Source: Tuctoria greenei
Lineage: Eukaryota > Streptophyta > Magnoliopsida > Poales > Poaceae
Length of the DNA stretch: 64,000 nucleotides
Assembly: GCA_036927565.1 (NCBI GenBank)
Contig: JAYESD010000002.1
Span: forward strand, 73,965,735 to 74,029,734
Reading direction: 5' to 3'
Shown here: in pieces, positions 46,244 to 57,265 of the stretch
Layout: the number at the start of each line of letters is the position of its first letter
How positions within the stretch are numbered: the first letter of the stretch is position 1
Program-made: the position numbers and the translations under genes
Notes under the pieces: generated by a model
Seen by the model: only the letters and a program-made list of their open reading frames with translations
The model's database searches: none
Told to the model about the DNA's origin: nothing

Positions 46244-46501
46244 TTGTAGCACATGCAGTTGGTGAGCATCTGCAAGGCATCAACAGAGAAATTGTTCTCA
46301 TGGTAAAGGACATGGTACTGAGCTGGTTTGCTTCTCCCCTAAAAAACAAATAATTTACATTCCACTGATGCTTTTATAGCCTGATATAAAAAACTCGTGA
46401 GAGAAACACCAATTATCGCATAGGTACCTTGATTCCAGGATGACTGCAGAGGTAGAAATCAAACTCAGTTGGATGGCAAATGCTAGTGTCAACCACATTT
46501 C
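46244..46501 (-). pseudogene. Captured ARGONAUTE PIWI-domain fragment, two exons
   Basis: On the minus strand, exon A is 46501-46428 and exon B is 46338-46244, separated by an 89-base GT-AG intron and bounded by an acceptor (CTGCAG before 46501) and a donor (GTAAGC after 46244). Exon A encodes NVVDTSICHPTEFDFYLCSH and GIK; exon B continues in frame with KPAQYHVLYHENNFSVDALQ and MLTNCMCY. The HPTEFDFYLCSH and YHVL...EN motifs are diagnostic of plant ARGONAUTE PIWI domains. Only about 56 residues remain; the catalytic acidic residues and final His region are absent. The frame is still open and the splice sites intact. It is a gene fragment carried by CACTA-2, not a functional gene. Confidence 0.85.
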
Positions 46502-46611
46502 CTGCAGTTTCAAGGGTTTGCGAATCAGAATTTATTATACATTGATAGTCCAAACAAATACATTACTTCTGCATTGGACATAAACAAGGAAGATGAATGT
46601 ATACCGTAATG

Positions 46612-46676
46612 AAAATTCTCCCTTTGGGTCAATGACTTTATTACGATGAGCCTTCATTGGACATCCTCAAATTCAA
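46612..46676 (+). repeat. Direct repeat right of the ARGONAUTE fragment
   Basis: Second copy of the 46084-46164 repeat; see that entry for the shared blocks. Confidence 0.7.
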
Positions 46677-48099
46677 TAAAATCACTAGAATGCACCCTTT
46701 GACGGCAGGGTCGAGGCGGTGGCATGCTCAGGGGACAGGGGACGCAGCGGCGTGCTCCGGGACGAGCTGGCGGAGGCGCCGGAGTGGCAGTTCCTCAACT
46801 CTCTGAAGACAGCAGGTCAGCGTGCTTCGGGGACAGGGAGAACATACCGATTACCGAGGTTGGGATCGAGGCGGCGGCGTGCTCCGGGGACACGGGACGA
46901 GGCAGTGTGCTCCAGCGTGCTCAACTCTCTGACGATGAAGGTCGGGGTTGACGGCGGGGATGACCAAAAGATCTTCGGTGCAAATCGAAGACGCGCCACT
47001 GAAAGGCGCGTCTTGCATTATTTTGTGGCCCCAGAAATGCTGGAGTGCCCTAGATGCGCCACGGTGTGCTGAAGACAGAACAACATCTAAGACATTCCAA
47101 TGTTTCCAACTGGTAACTGTGTGCAATGCCTTATACAATCGTTGCAACATGCTCAGCTTTACGAGGTGGGACAAAAATCTTCGGAACAAATCGGAGACGA
47201 GCCCGTGTAAGGCCCGTCTCCCTTTTGCCGAATATCAGGTATCTGAGACGCGCCTTTCTAAAGTTCGTCTCTCATGCACTCTCCACATTGCCACTCGCAC
47301 GAAATGTGAACCGTTGCAGGGATAAACAAACGCAATGACATTGCAATTTATGGATTAATTTGAATTCATGGATAAACAAGCGCAATAACATTGCAATTCA
47401 AAGATAATTTGCAACTCAATGAATTTCAAAGTTCATACATTGCGTTCCATCTAAACTAATTTTGAATCTAAACTTATTTCTAAAGCTCCTATCGATCAAT
47501 CGAAACTGTACCTTCCAGCTTGCTCCCGAACACGTCTCTTATATTGTCCTGGATACTAAAAATATTGACATTCTTTTAAATTGACAAATGTCGAAGGAGG
47601 AATGAATAACCTATGTTGGTCACTAACACAAAGTGTATAAACCTTGATAAGTAGATTATATCAACCATTTTGGACATCGGGCGCATTTGGCTGATGCAGC
47701 AAACACTAAACTTCAAGTAGTATAGTTTTGATTGTAAAACCAGTGCACGACCCCTATGAAATATCAATTTAAGCAACATAAGAAAACAATTCAAATAAGT
47801 TCGGCAACAATTAATAATTATATGAGCAAAATAGGTCTATCTTACATTCTCTTGATCAAGAATCCCAATGCAGAGTGCTCCTGAGGCGATGGACATTTGG
47901 GTGGAAGAAATCACTTGGAAAGGCGCATCTTGGAGGCAACAATGGATAGTACACTGAGAAGGAGATTGTCAGGGGGTAGTAACCACCTTTCTAGTCAGTC
48001 TACAAATAAAATTCATTAATAGGAGGACGATGGTTAAACTCATATTGTGTTTGTTCTTCATGACTTACCCCTTCTTTACCAGGGACAATGCATTGCCAC
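46677..48099. other. CACTA-2 internal region right of the ARGONAUTE fragment
   Basis: 46690-46980 is GC-rich with internal near-repeats (GGCGTGCTCCGGGGAC words) and could be another captured exon piece, but I recognise no domain. 46985-47290 again carries GAGACGCGC palindromes. 47300-48099 is AT-rich with no recognised gene. The last five bases, GCCAC (48095-48099), are the target site of E4. Confidence 0.45.
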
Positions 48100-48174
48100 T
48101 GTGAGACCTATGTGTGCTGAATACATTGGCTTTGACAATAAAAGTTTTGAATGCTGCCATAACATCTTTTTAGC

Positions 48175-48560
48175 AAGGTCCGACTCTAGCTCTGAGCTTC
48201 TGCAAGGTCCGACAATAGGTCCGACTTTCTTTGTCTAGATCTGACATGTTTTTGGGTAGCTCCGGTGAATCTTTGTCTTTAGCTCCGGCATGTCTTTGAT
48301 AGCTCCGACATGTCTTTGTTAATCTCCGATATGTTTTGCTAGGTCCGACTTATGTTGGTTAGCTCCGACATGTTTTTCTAGCTCCGACTTTTGGATTTAC
48401 TAGTTCCGACTGGTTTTGGTCAGCTCCAGCGCTAGGTACGACTAGCTTTGGTTAGCTCCGATGCTAGGTCCTGCTAGTTTTGATAAGCTTTGGTGCTAGG
48501 TTGTACTAGCTTTGGTAAGCTCCAGCTCAAGCTCTGGTTAGCTTTGGCAAGGTTCAGAGC
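48175..48560. repeat. Degenerate short tandem repeats in the E4 LTR
   Basis: About 15 variants of TTAGCTCCGACATGTTTT-like units, also present at 57340-57715 in the right LTR. Spacing is 20-30 bases. Confidence 0.75.
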
Positions 48561-49616
48561 TTGATCGCAATGTTCCTGTTTTTACTGTAAATTATTTTGA
48601 ACTTGCTTTATATTCTTAGAAAGATTGCTTAGTATTCTTTTACTAAGTTTTTGGTGTATTTTGGTGGTTAAGGCTTATATCATTTTGTTGTGCTTTGCAA
48701 CATGCTTATGTGAGGTGCTCACGTAAGGTGTTGTAGTTTTGGAACTGACTTGAGTCAAGTCGCGGACTTGGGCTCGTACAGATTGGTTGTTTGTTCATGT
48801 GCAGGTGTTGTTTGAGTTCAAGTCATGGCTAGTGACAAGATCCTTTGGACTAGTATCAGGGAGGAGATGAGGTTCCAACAACCAAGTTCAGGAGGAACTA
48901 TGGTTGAGTGGGTTAGGAGGTCGCGTAGGATGATTGAATCAAAGGCAGTGCATATATATGAAGGTTACCGAACATCGAAGGAAGGTGTTCACACGTATGC
49001 ATGCGGTGCATGATTTGGCAACATGGCTCCGAAGATGGTTTATGGATGGGTAGATCTGGTTGGAAGGATCGGATCGTATCAGTTGATGACTTTGGCTGTA
49101 GCGGAGTCGGTTATGTCTCGGTATGGAAAGTATCGAGTTGGTTATGATAGGATTTCGTGTGGGTCACGAATTTGAGTTGTTTTAGGAATGTGGGATATGT
49201 TCCTAAGGTTTTTGGAAGTCTTAAGATTTCTTCTATCTGCGTATAGAAGAGTCCTAAGCAGTTATGGAAAGTTTCAATTCATGATTTGAGTAGGATTAGA
49301 GTCCTAGTTGAGATTGGGTTGGTCTAAGGGCTGGTTATATAAGCAAGGGAGGCCAGAGATTGTGGTGCACGACTTTGGGGCTGTTCCTCTTGTGTTCTAT
49401 TGAATAAAATACATAGTTTTAAGGAACTTTTGTGCCTTGTTCGTCCGACTTGTTCCAGACAAGTTTTACTCGTCGAGTTTCTGGACAGCACTACCTTTCG
49501 TCGGTGGTTTTATCATAACTCGAGTTTTATAGATCCAATTGATGTGATTCTTTTTGGGTTGTCTTCACAAGTTGATTATATATCATCTATTAAAATTTCA
49601 CGGTCATTGGATTTGT

Positions 49617-49667
49617 AACGTACCGCTCATAACGGTGATATTGTAGGTTCGAGCCCTACTAAGCCCA
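49617..49667 (+). tRNA. Truncated organelle tRNA with CAU anticodon (3' half only)
   Basis: Anticodon stem-loop TACCG-CTCATAA-CGGTG with CAT, a variable region, T-arm GTAGG-TTCGAGC-CCTAC, and the 3' acceptor strand TAAGCCC. The 5' acceptor strand and D-arm are missing: the preceding bases are LTR sequence. I think it matches the plant mitochondrial trnI(CAU); a Met tRNA is the alternative. Not functional. Confidence 0.7.
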
Positions 49668-50424
49668 TCTGACCTGCTTAATCAATGACTCCGGTAGTCA
49701 CCTGAACCACTCTCTCGGATAGCCCACAACCTCTCTTCTGGATGCGAAAGAAGATTCGATCAACGTACAAGGTTTGCCTTCTTGTGAGAAGGAGGGTTCT
49801 GAATTGTGTTCTCAGTGCAAAAGGAGTCTTTGAGAAGGTTCAGTGAGTCTGAAGAGAGAGAAGATCAGTAGAGCAGTCCGGCAGCAGTTCGGGGGTCAGC
49901 TTTGGGATTTGCCTGATCGACCCCTACCAGTGTATTAATGTAAATTGTCCCTCCTAAAAAAATTATTCCAGAATAAATGGGCAATAGTTAGGAGAGGTGC
50001 GCCAGCGGCGAGCAGAAGCAAGGTTATTAGATACCGAAGGAAAGCCCGGCCAGAACCACACGTGCAAGTTTCCCTGCATGTGGCTCGTCCGTGATAACTT
50101 CTTCTGATTTGCGTGAACTAGCGGACCGATCACTAAGTGGTTAGTACCTCAAGCATGAGCGGACCTTTTCTGAACTGGTTAGGAATGGGCGCCACTATCC
50201 CAGCCCGGATCCAGCCGGGTTCTATTGATCATGTCCCCTTCCCAACAGTTGTACCTTGTCTTGGGGTGTCTTTCTTTGGCTTTACTATCAAGCCCGCCGG
50301 AAAAATCAAAGTCTTTCTCTTCCCGTCCCGGGTCATAGTGAGGCGAAGGTGCGTCCACAGAAGAGGAAATCGCAATGCATCTTGCTCAGCAGGCGTAGCT
50401 TGGAGTGGGAGTGTTGCGGGAGTA
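49617..50424 (+). other. Probable mitochondrial DNA insert (NUMT) in the E4 LTR
   Basis: About 808 bp missing from the other LTR and unlike the element. It begins with the 3' half of a tRNA. A segment near 50047-50100 (CACACGTGCAAGTTTCCCTG, then CATGTGGCTCGTCC) resembles sequence found in plant mitochondrial group II introns. GC content and style differ from the LTR. No TSD was found, as expected for end-joined organelle DNA. Mitochondrial origin rests on recall of organelle sequence; plastid origin is less likely. Confidence 0.65.
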
Positions 50425-50758
50425 AGGTTCTGATCTACACGAGTTTATTTGAAGCATTCCAGAACTGTTTTTCTCGGGTAGGAAAGATTGACCTTTGTTC
50501 AATCTTTCGATCATAACTTGAGTTTCTCTCAACGGATTTGGGTGATTCTTCTATTGTTTTCTTCGTGACTCGATTCTCTCTGATATATATCACTTTTTTC
50601 TCGGTGAAACACATTTAGATTAGTCTCACACACGATTTCTTTAACAGATCATTTTTCTGTCGAAGGGGTTGGGATTTAATTGTTTCCGCTGTGTAAGATT
50701 TTTTAAATCTACCATTCACTCCCCTCTGGTAGCTTTTCACGTGATCTTCGATCCTACA

Positions 50759-50773
50759 ATTTGTATAAGAGCC
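50759..50773 (+). promoter_or_regulatory. E4 primer-binding site (degenerate Met type)
   Basis: TTGTATAAGAGC at 50761-50772 differs at two positions from TGGTATCAGAGC, the initiator-Met PBS of copia elements, and lies right after the LTR. Confidence 0.75.
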
Positions 50774-50820
50774 ACGGTGCTCCAATTATTATGATTTGCA
50801 CGTGTTTTTGACTAATCATC

Positions 50821-51704
50821 ATGGAGAAATACTCCGCCAAACCTTGTGTGTTTGCTGGTATTGATTTTCAGGTTTGAAAGGCATGCATGGAGGGTCTCAT
50901 CCAGGCGCAATGCTTTGCAATATGGGAGAAGGTGTACAAGCCTTATGAAGTGCCATCAAATGATCAAGTTACAGCTAAAAATCTGAGAGATGTCGACAAC
51001 AACAACAAGACTCAAAACTTGATCATACAAGGATTAACTCAAAGCGACTTCGACCGTGTTGCACACCTCCGATCTGCATACGATGTGTGGAAAGCACTTT
51101 GTGACTACCACGAAGGATCCAACACGATCAAGGAGGTAAGTCAATACATGTTTAAGAAAGAATAAATGTGCTTCGAGATGCAACTCGGTGAGTCAATTGA
51201 TGATCTCTTTGCCTGCTTTAATAAAATTCTCAGCAACTTGCATAGCGTCAATGTTAATTTTTCAGATGCTGAAAATGCTAGGCAATTGTTAAGTGCATTA
51301 GACATGTCAATTTGGGAGATGAAAGTTACATCCATTCGTAAATATACTGTCATGAGTACACTTACTTTAGATGTGCCATATTCCAAGTTAAAAACTCATG
51401 AAATTGACATAATATCACGTAAAAACTCCAACAAGTCTATTGCTTTTGTTTCATAATGTGACATGCCTAGCTTCGGTCAATCTTCATCTTGGGGTACACT
51501 TGCTTTGTTGTCCTCTCAACCCTTGAACAGATTGAGGAGCTTCCAGAGGAGGAGCTAGCACTTCTCTCTATTAGGTTCTCAAAAGCATTGCAAAATGTGA
51601 GAACTAGAAGGAGAGGAAGCTCCGAACCTCAACAATGCTTCGAATGTGATAAGACGGGACACTTTTGTATAGAATGCCGTAACCTTTCAGGTTCTACTTC
51701 CTGA
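50821..51704 (+). pseudogene. E4 gag
   Basis: Starts at ATG 50821 (MEKYSAKP). An in-frame TGA at 50875 stands where copia gags have the Trp of a 'WK-R-ME' motif. UBN2-type gag follows (KALCDYHEGSNTIKE), with stops near 51163 and 51454, then a frame change near 51480 and a CCHC knuckle (CFECDKTGHFCIEC). A further stop is at 51702. Packaging protein in the family; not translatable here. Confidence 0.82.
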
Positions 51705-53139
51705 GAAGAAAAACAATCAAGGACGAAGCACTCCTCAACAAATGATAAGAATAAGAAGAAGGGATTTACAGGTCGCAAACTGGTGAACAATTTTATCTCC
51801 GCATTCCAGGAACTTGGCTCAAGTGACGTGGACATTGGAAGTGACAAAGATGAAGTAGATTTGGCCAACTTATGCTTCATGGTGGGCAAAACAAGATCAA
51901 GATCAAGTTAGGAGGATGCAGAACATAACAGTGACGACGATGAGGTATGTTCTACCTGTAATGAAATGTGTGATGCAATTTCTCGTGCAACTATTATTGT
52001 TAAGAGAAAGGACAAAAAGCTTAGGGATAATGCTGCTAAAATTGAATCACTAGAATCTGAAATCAACCGTTTGAAAACCTTGATTCCTAGTGATGATTAT
52101 TGTCCCTCATGTGATTTAATCTATGAATAGTTGTCCACACTAAGAATTGCACACTCCTCCACTCTAGATAGAATTGAACTTGAAATTGAAAAGAACAAAA
52201 AGCTTGCTGCACTTGACATTGGAAACTTAAAAGATGCTTCTTGTTCTACAATTGATTTGCATTGTTCTAGTTGTGATGATCTTGAAAAGAAACTAAAAGA
52301 TGCTATGAATGAAATTTCAATATTGAATAATGTTTTACGTTCTCATGAAGTTAAATATTGTTCCAATTGCAAATTAAATGGAAAAACTTCATGTGAAAAT
52401 TGCCTTGATTTGTCCGATAAACTTGATAACATGCATAGGACATTAGATCGGTTTTGTAATGGGAATAAGAACCTAAACTTGCTGCTGAATTCTTCCATGT
52501 CTTGCAAAGATAAAACCGATTTAGATTTTGATTCTCATGCTCATGCTAAGGCACATCCACCTAAAATTGTAAAGTCATTAGGAAGTGGTTTGATTCAAAC
52601 TGTTCCTAAACAAAAAGAAGTGGTTTTCAAATCTGCAGGGGTGTTGTCTCATTCGGTTTCAAATAAAAATGGTGTTTGCTCATTTAGACATGAACACAGA
52701 GTTAAATTTCATTGTACCTACTGTGGTAGAGATGGTCATGTCATAGATTTTTGTTATAGACTAACTAAACAACGGAAAAAGGAAAAAAATGATTGCTAGA
52801 TCTCATAACATTCATGCAAAATTTGTTGCACATATTAAACCGAATGTCAGGAACATGCAACCTGCTGTTACGAGTCAAAAACATTAAAAGTTTACCTCTG
52901 GACCTTCTGTTTTTGCCTCCGGAGCTACTAATATTTGTGCTACACAAGTAACACCTTATAGTTCAGTAGTTAAGAATAAAAAACCTCAAACTTTGACTCA
53001 TAAACCTGCTATTTTATCTTAGCTTTCGCGTGTTTTTCCTGCTGCACGTCGTGTGACTCAGTACTGGATACCTAAATGCCTTTTGACTAACCCCAGTATT
53101 GAGTCATCGACATATTATGCTTCTCTGTAGGTTACATGC
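51705..53139 (+). pseudogene. E4 gag-protease linker with second zinc knuckle
   Basis: Coding-like sequence in changing frames. 52131-52799 is open for 222 residues, Lys/Leu/Asn-rich with coiled-coil character and three C-x2-C pairs (CSSC, CSNC and CENC), and ends with a CCHC motif (CTYCGRDGHVIDFC). This large linker is usual in SIRE-like copia elements. Stops occur at 51910, 52128, 52798 and 53020-53130. Confidence 0.65.
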
Positions 53140-54693
53140 TTGACGAAGGAGAACATTTGGATTGTGGATTCAGGTTGCTCATGCCACATGACCGGTAACA
53201 AAGAATGGTTCTCCTCCCTCTCTTTTGTGTCACGTGTAGAGAATGTTACTTTTGCCGATAATTCTTCAACTCCTATAATTGCTAAGGGTTCGGTTAGAGT
53301 AAATGATCACTACACTTTGAAGGATGTGGCACTTGTCAAAAATTTGAAATACAACTTGCTTTATGTTTCACAATTGTTAGATGAAAATCTGGAAATTATT
53401 TTAAATAAAAAATGCTGCAAAGTTGTAGGTTCAAATAGTGAGCTTATTTTTAACATGTCTCGGTTTGGAAGAGTTTTTAAAGCTGATTTTGATATGTCTT
53501 CCTCTAAGCATAGGTGTCTAGTTGCTAATGATTCAAAGGACTTATATTTTTGGCATCGTAGACTTGGTCACGTAGGCTTTGATCACCTAACGTATGTTAG
53601 TGCTCTTGATCGCATACGTGGGCTGCCTAAGCTTAAAGGGGACAAAGAAATTGTGTGCTCCTCTTGTAGACATGCTAAGATGGTTGCAGGTTCACATACT
53701 CATCTCACAATGATCATGACAACTGAACCGGGTCAACTTTTGCACCTTGGCACCGTAGGACCTTCACGTGTTCAATCCTTCGGAGGTGAATGGTATGTTC
53801 TTGTGATTGTTGATGATTATTCTAGATACTCTTGGGTTTACTTTATGGCATCTAAGAATGAAGCTTTTAGTCACTTTATAACTTTATTTCTTAGATTATC
53901 AATTGATCAGCCATGATCTTTAAAAGCAATTAGAAGTGATAATGGAACAGAATCTAAAAATCAATCTTTTGATCACTTTTGTGCTGAAAATGGAATAGAT
54001 CATCAATTTTCTTCACCATATGTACCTCAACAAAACGGTGTTGTAGAAAGAAAGAACAGAACCTTAGTTGAGATGGCTAGGACTATGTTTGATGAATATC
54101 AAACTCCTAGGAAATTTTGGGCTGATGCGATTGCAACCGCTTGTTATGTCTCAAATCGTGTTTTCTTGCGCGCTAAGCTAGGTAAAACACCATATGAGCT
54201 CCGGTTTGGACATAGGCCTAGTTTTATGCACTTTCGGGTCTTTGGTTGCAAATTCTTTGTTAAGAAACATGGTAATCTTGATAAATTTGAACCTAGATCC
54301 TTTAATGGCATGTTTCTTAGTTATCCATCTTATACTAGAGGCTACCGTGTGCTTTTGCTTGACACTAACAAAATTGTGGAGACTTGTGAAGTGTATTTTG
54401 ATGAATCTAGCTCAGGTACTAGCTCAAACATTGCAGGTCCAGATCCATATCCGCAGGGGGAGAGCATTTTCGTTGAAGATGAGGAAGAGGTGGAGCTGCT
54501 GCCCAAAAATTCAGCAACCAATGACATTGTTCGAGTTCCTGATTGTGATTCACAGCCAGCACCGACGACCACCATTGCTGGTCCAGATCCTCCTCAAGTC
54601 ACAAGCTTATGGATTTGTGATGAACATGAAGAAGAAGAAGCTTTTGAAGTGTCCACTCCCCTCCGGGTTCTCAAAATTCATCCTCCACAATAG
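53140..54693 (+). pseudogene. E4 protease and integrase
   Basis: One frame from 53140. Protease active site WIVDSGCSCHMTG; a gag_pre-integrase H-x-R-LGH motif (FWHRRLGHVGFDHL) with C-x2-C; integrase core with VDDYSRYSW, a DNGTE region and the PQQNGVVERKNRTL motif containing the catalytic Glu, then a C-terminal region and an acidic stretch. A TGA at 53914 interrupts the core. The frame ends at TAG 54691. Confidence 0.88.
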
Positions 54694-54705
54694 ATTATTG
54701 GAAGC

Positions 54706-55524
54706 TTGCACGGACGAGTTACACGGTCCAGGTTTTGCGATCCAAACTCTCATGCTCATTCTGCTTTTGTTGCTTCTTTTGAACCCAAAGATATATCACA
54801 TGCACCCACTAATGAATCTTGGATTATTGCCATGCAAGAAGAGTTAGAAAATTTTGAAAGAAATAATGTTTGGAAACTTGTACCTCCACCTCAAGGTCAC
54901 ACTTTAATTGGAACTAAATGGGTGTTTTAAAATAAACAAAGTGAGGATGGGGTTGTGGTTACGAATAAGGCTAGGTTGGTTGCTCAAGGTTTCACTCAAG
55001 TTGAAGGTCTAGATTTTGATGAAACTTTTGCTCCTGTTGCTAGATTAGAAGCCATAAGAATTTTGTTAGCTTTTGCTGCATCTAAAGGTTTTATGCTATA
55101 TCAAATGGATGTTAAAAGTGCTTTTCTCAATGGCTACATAGATGAGGAGGTCTATGTCAAACAACCATCGGGTTTTGAAAATTCAGATTTTCCTAATCAT
55201 GTTTACAAACTGTCCAAAGCCTTGTACGGTCTCAAACAAGTCCCTAGAGCATGGTATGATAGGTTAAAAACATTTTTACTTGAAAAGGGGTTTACCATGG
55301 GCAAGGTTGATAAAACTCTTTTTGTGCTTAAGCATGGCAATGACTCATTATTCGTTCAAGTGTATGTGGATGATATTATCTTTGGTTGTTTTTCTCATGA
55401 TCTTGTGTCTAAGTTTTCAGCTATGATGAGTGCAGGATTTGAGATGAGTATGATGGGAGAACTCACGTACCTTTTGGGGCTGCAATCAAGCAAACCAAGG
55501 AGGATACCTTTGTGCATCAAATGA
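54706..55524 (+). pseudogene. E4 reverse transcriptase
   Basis: The same frame continues with WIIAMQEELENFERNNVWKL and TLIGTKWVF, a TAA at 54928, then KARLVAQGFTQVEG, DETFAPVARLEAIR, QMDVKSAFLNG, and the catalytic YVDDIIFG near 55363-55386. A one-base deletion near 55485 moves the frame, so the last residues before 55524 are out of frame. Confidence 0.9.
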
Positions 55525-56315
55525 AGTATACAAAAGACATCCTAAAGCGCTTCAACATGGACAAAAGCAAGCCTCTTCGGACACCAATGGGAACAGCAAC
55601 AACACTTGAACTTGATGAAGATAGTGAACCCATGGATCAAAAAGAATATAGAAGCATGATCGGATCACTTTTGTACCTCACAACATCAAGATCGGACATA
55701 CAATTCAGCGTATGTCTTTGTGCACGGTTTCAAGCATCCCCACGTGCTTCACATCGTCAAGCCGTCAAAAGGATTCTCAGGTACTTACATGGAAATCAAG
55801 AATTTGACATTTTTCTTCCTTCTTCCTCAACCGTTACTTTGAAAGCTTTTTCCGATGCTGATTTTGGAGGTTGTAGGATTGATAGGAAAAGTACTTCCGG
55901 TGCTTGTCATTTTTTTGGTAATTCACTTGTTGCTTGGTCCTATAGAAAACAAAATTTAGTTGCACAATCCACAGCCGAATCTGAATATGTAGCTGCTGCT
56001 AGTGCTTGCTCACAAATTCTTTGGATCGTTTAAACACTTAAGGACTATGGGGTTGATCTAGACAGTGTTCCACTGTTTTGTGATAACACTAGTGCCATTT
56101 GCATTGCTAAAAACCCTGTGCAACATTCTAGAACTAAGCACATTGATATTAGGTATCACTTTCTCTGTGATAATGTTGAAAAAGGAAACATTGTGCTTCA
56201 CCTTGTAGATACCGAACAACAATTGGCTGACATTTTTACAAAACCTTTGGATTTCACTCGTTTTTGTTACATTCGTAGTGAAATAGGGGTTATGCATCCT
56301 CATGGCTTAAATTGA
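55512..56315 (+). pseudogene. E4 RNase H
   Basis: Frame 0 after the shift: KYTKDILKRFNM, the YRSMIGSLLYLT block, a DADFGG motif, KSTSGACHFFG, and QSTAESEYVAA with the RNase H acidic residues. A TAA at 56031 interrupts; the frame resumes with the tail (TKHIDIRYHF, LADIFTKPL) and a natural stop at 56313. Confidence 0.88.
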
Positions 56316-57265
56316 GGGGGAGTTTTGAAACTTGGGAAGTCTATGTGTGAATCTGAACTTAAAATAATATGAGCATAGTATTTCATACATATATGACTTT
56401 GTGATTCCTTTTACATGCTGAAAGTTCTTACTACATTACTCATGTTATACATTTTGTAGTTTTTGCCATGACTAGTAATTGGAATAATTACTTACACTAA
56501 ATCTGGTCATGGTTGAACTTTCTTGCTGTTTTGAACTTGTTGCGTGCTCACAAGTGTTTTTAATCATAAAGAATTAATCAAGTAATCAACTCACATGTTG
56601 AGTTTTTGTGAACAAATATAAGTTGAGAAAAGATCAAGAGAATATGCATACATCGCACTTCTTCTTTTGAGATGGCTTATCATTGCACTTAGATATGAAC
56701 TTGGAAGAAGTTGTGTATGACTAAAACCATGTCCTTAAGCTTCTGATTGTCAAATGACATAGGCTTGGCTTGGTTGGTTAGAATAAGGCAAATGCACATA
56801 TAATCTCTTGCAAATATCATATGATCTAAATTTGTGCCTTGAAAAATAATAAAATGCAGCAACAAGTGTCATGCTTTCAAGTATTGAAATAGTTAAGTTT
56901 GTCAGATCATGACTTGCTTAAATTGAAAATTATATTTGATCTCTAGCATGGCTTACACTACTTTATGTATCTCATTGTCGTGATAGTGTAAGTTACTTGA
57001 TAATATGACTTGGATGAGCCTTGTTTTATATGTATATGTTATAATATGCTCATAACAATTAAAATTTCTCTTTTGAACCTTGCTGAATACATTGTCAAAG
57101 GGGGAGAGATAATATGGTGAATTATGCAAGGGGGAGAAATATGTATAGGGGGGAAAATTTATTTCTATTTTTGATTTTCAAAAAAGGGAAATTTGTTCTC
57201 AAAACTTTTCATGCCAATGTTCGGATTTTAAATGGTGTTGCCAATGCATTCATCAACGGGGAGAT
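56316..57265 (+). other. E4 post-pol non-coding region and polypurine tracts
   Basis: AT-rich with several GGGGGAG tracts (TTGAGGGGGAGTTTT at about 56314, AAAGGGGGAGAGATAAT near 57097, CAAGGGGGAGAAAT near 57127) and a final CAACGGGGAGAT right before the LTR. No env-like ORF is visible. Confidence 0.65.

Larger units (their letters stand above)
48100..50758 (+). repeat. E4 left (5') LTR, enlarged by a foreign insert
   Basis: 2659 bp against 1831 bp for the partner. The excess is the block 49617-50424, absent from the right LTR. Outside it the two LTRs align closely, including runs of AGCTCCGAC/AGGTCCGAC repeats near 48170-48560. Confidence 0.9.

Noticed and set aside
46719..47072. 117-residue ORF in CACTA-2
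   Set aside because: GC-rich with internal near-repeats and GAGACG subterminal words. A captured exon is possible, but no domain or splice structure is visible.
50137..50433. 98-codon ORF in the organelle-like insert
   Set aside because: No ATG start is certain and no mitochondrial protein was recognised. It may be part of one but cannot be called.
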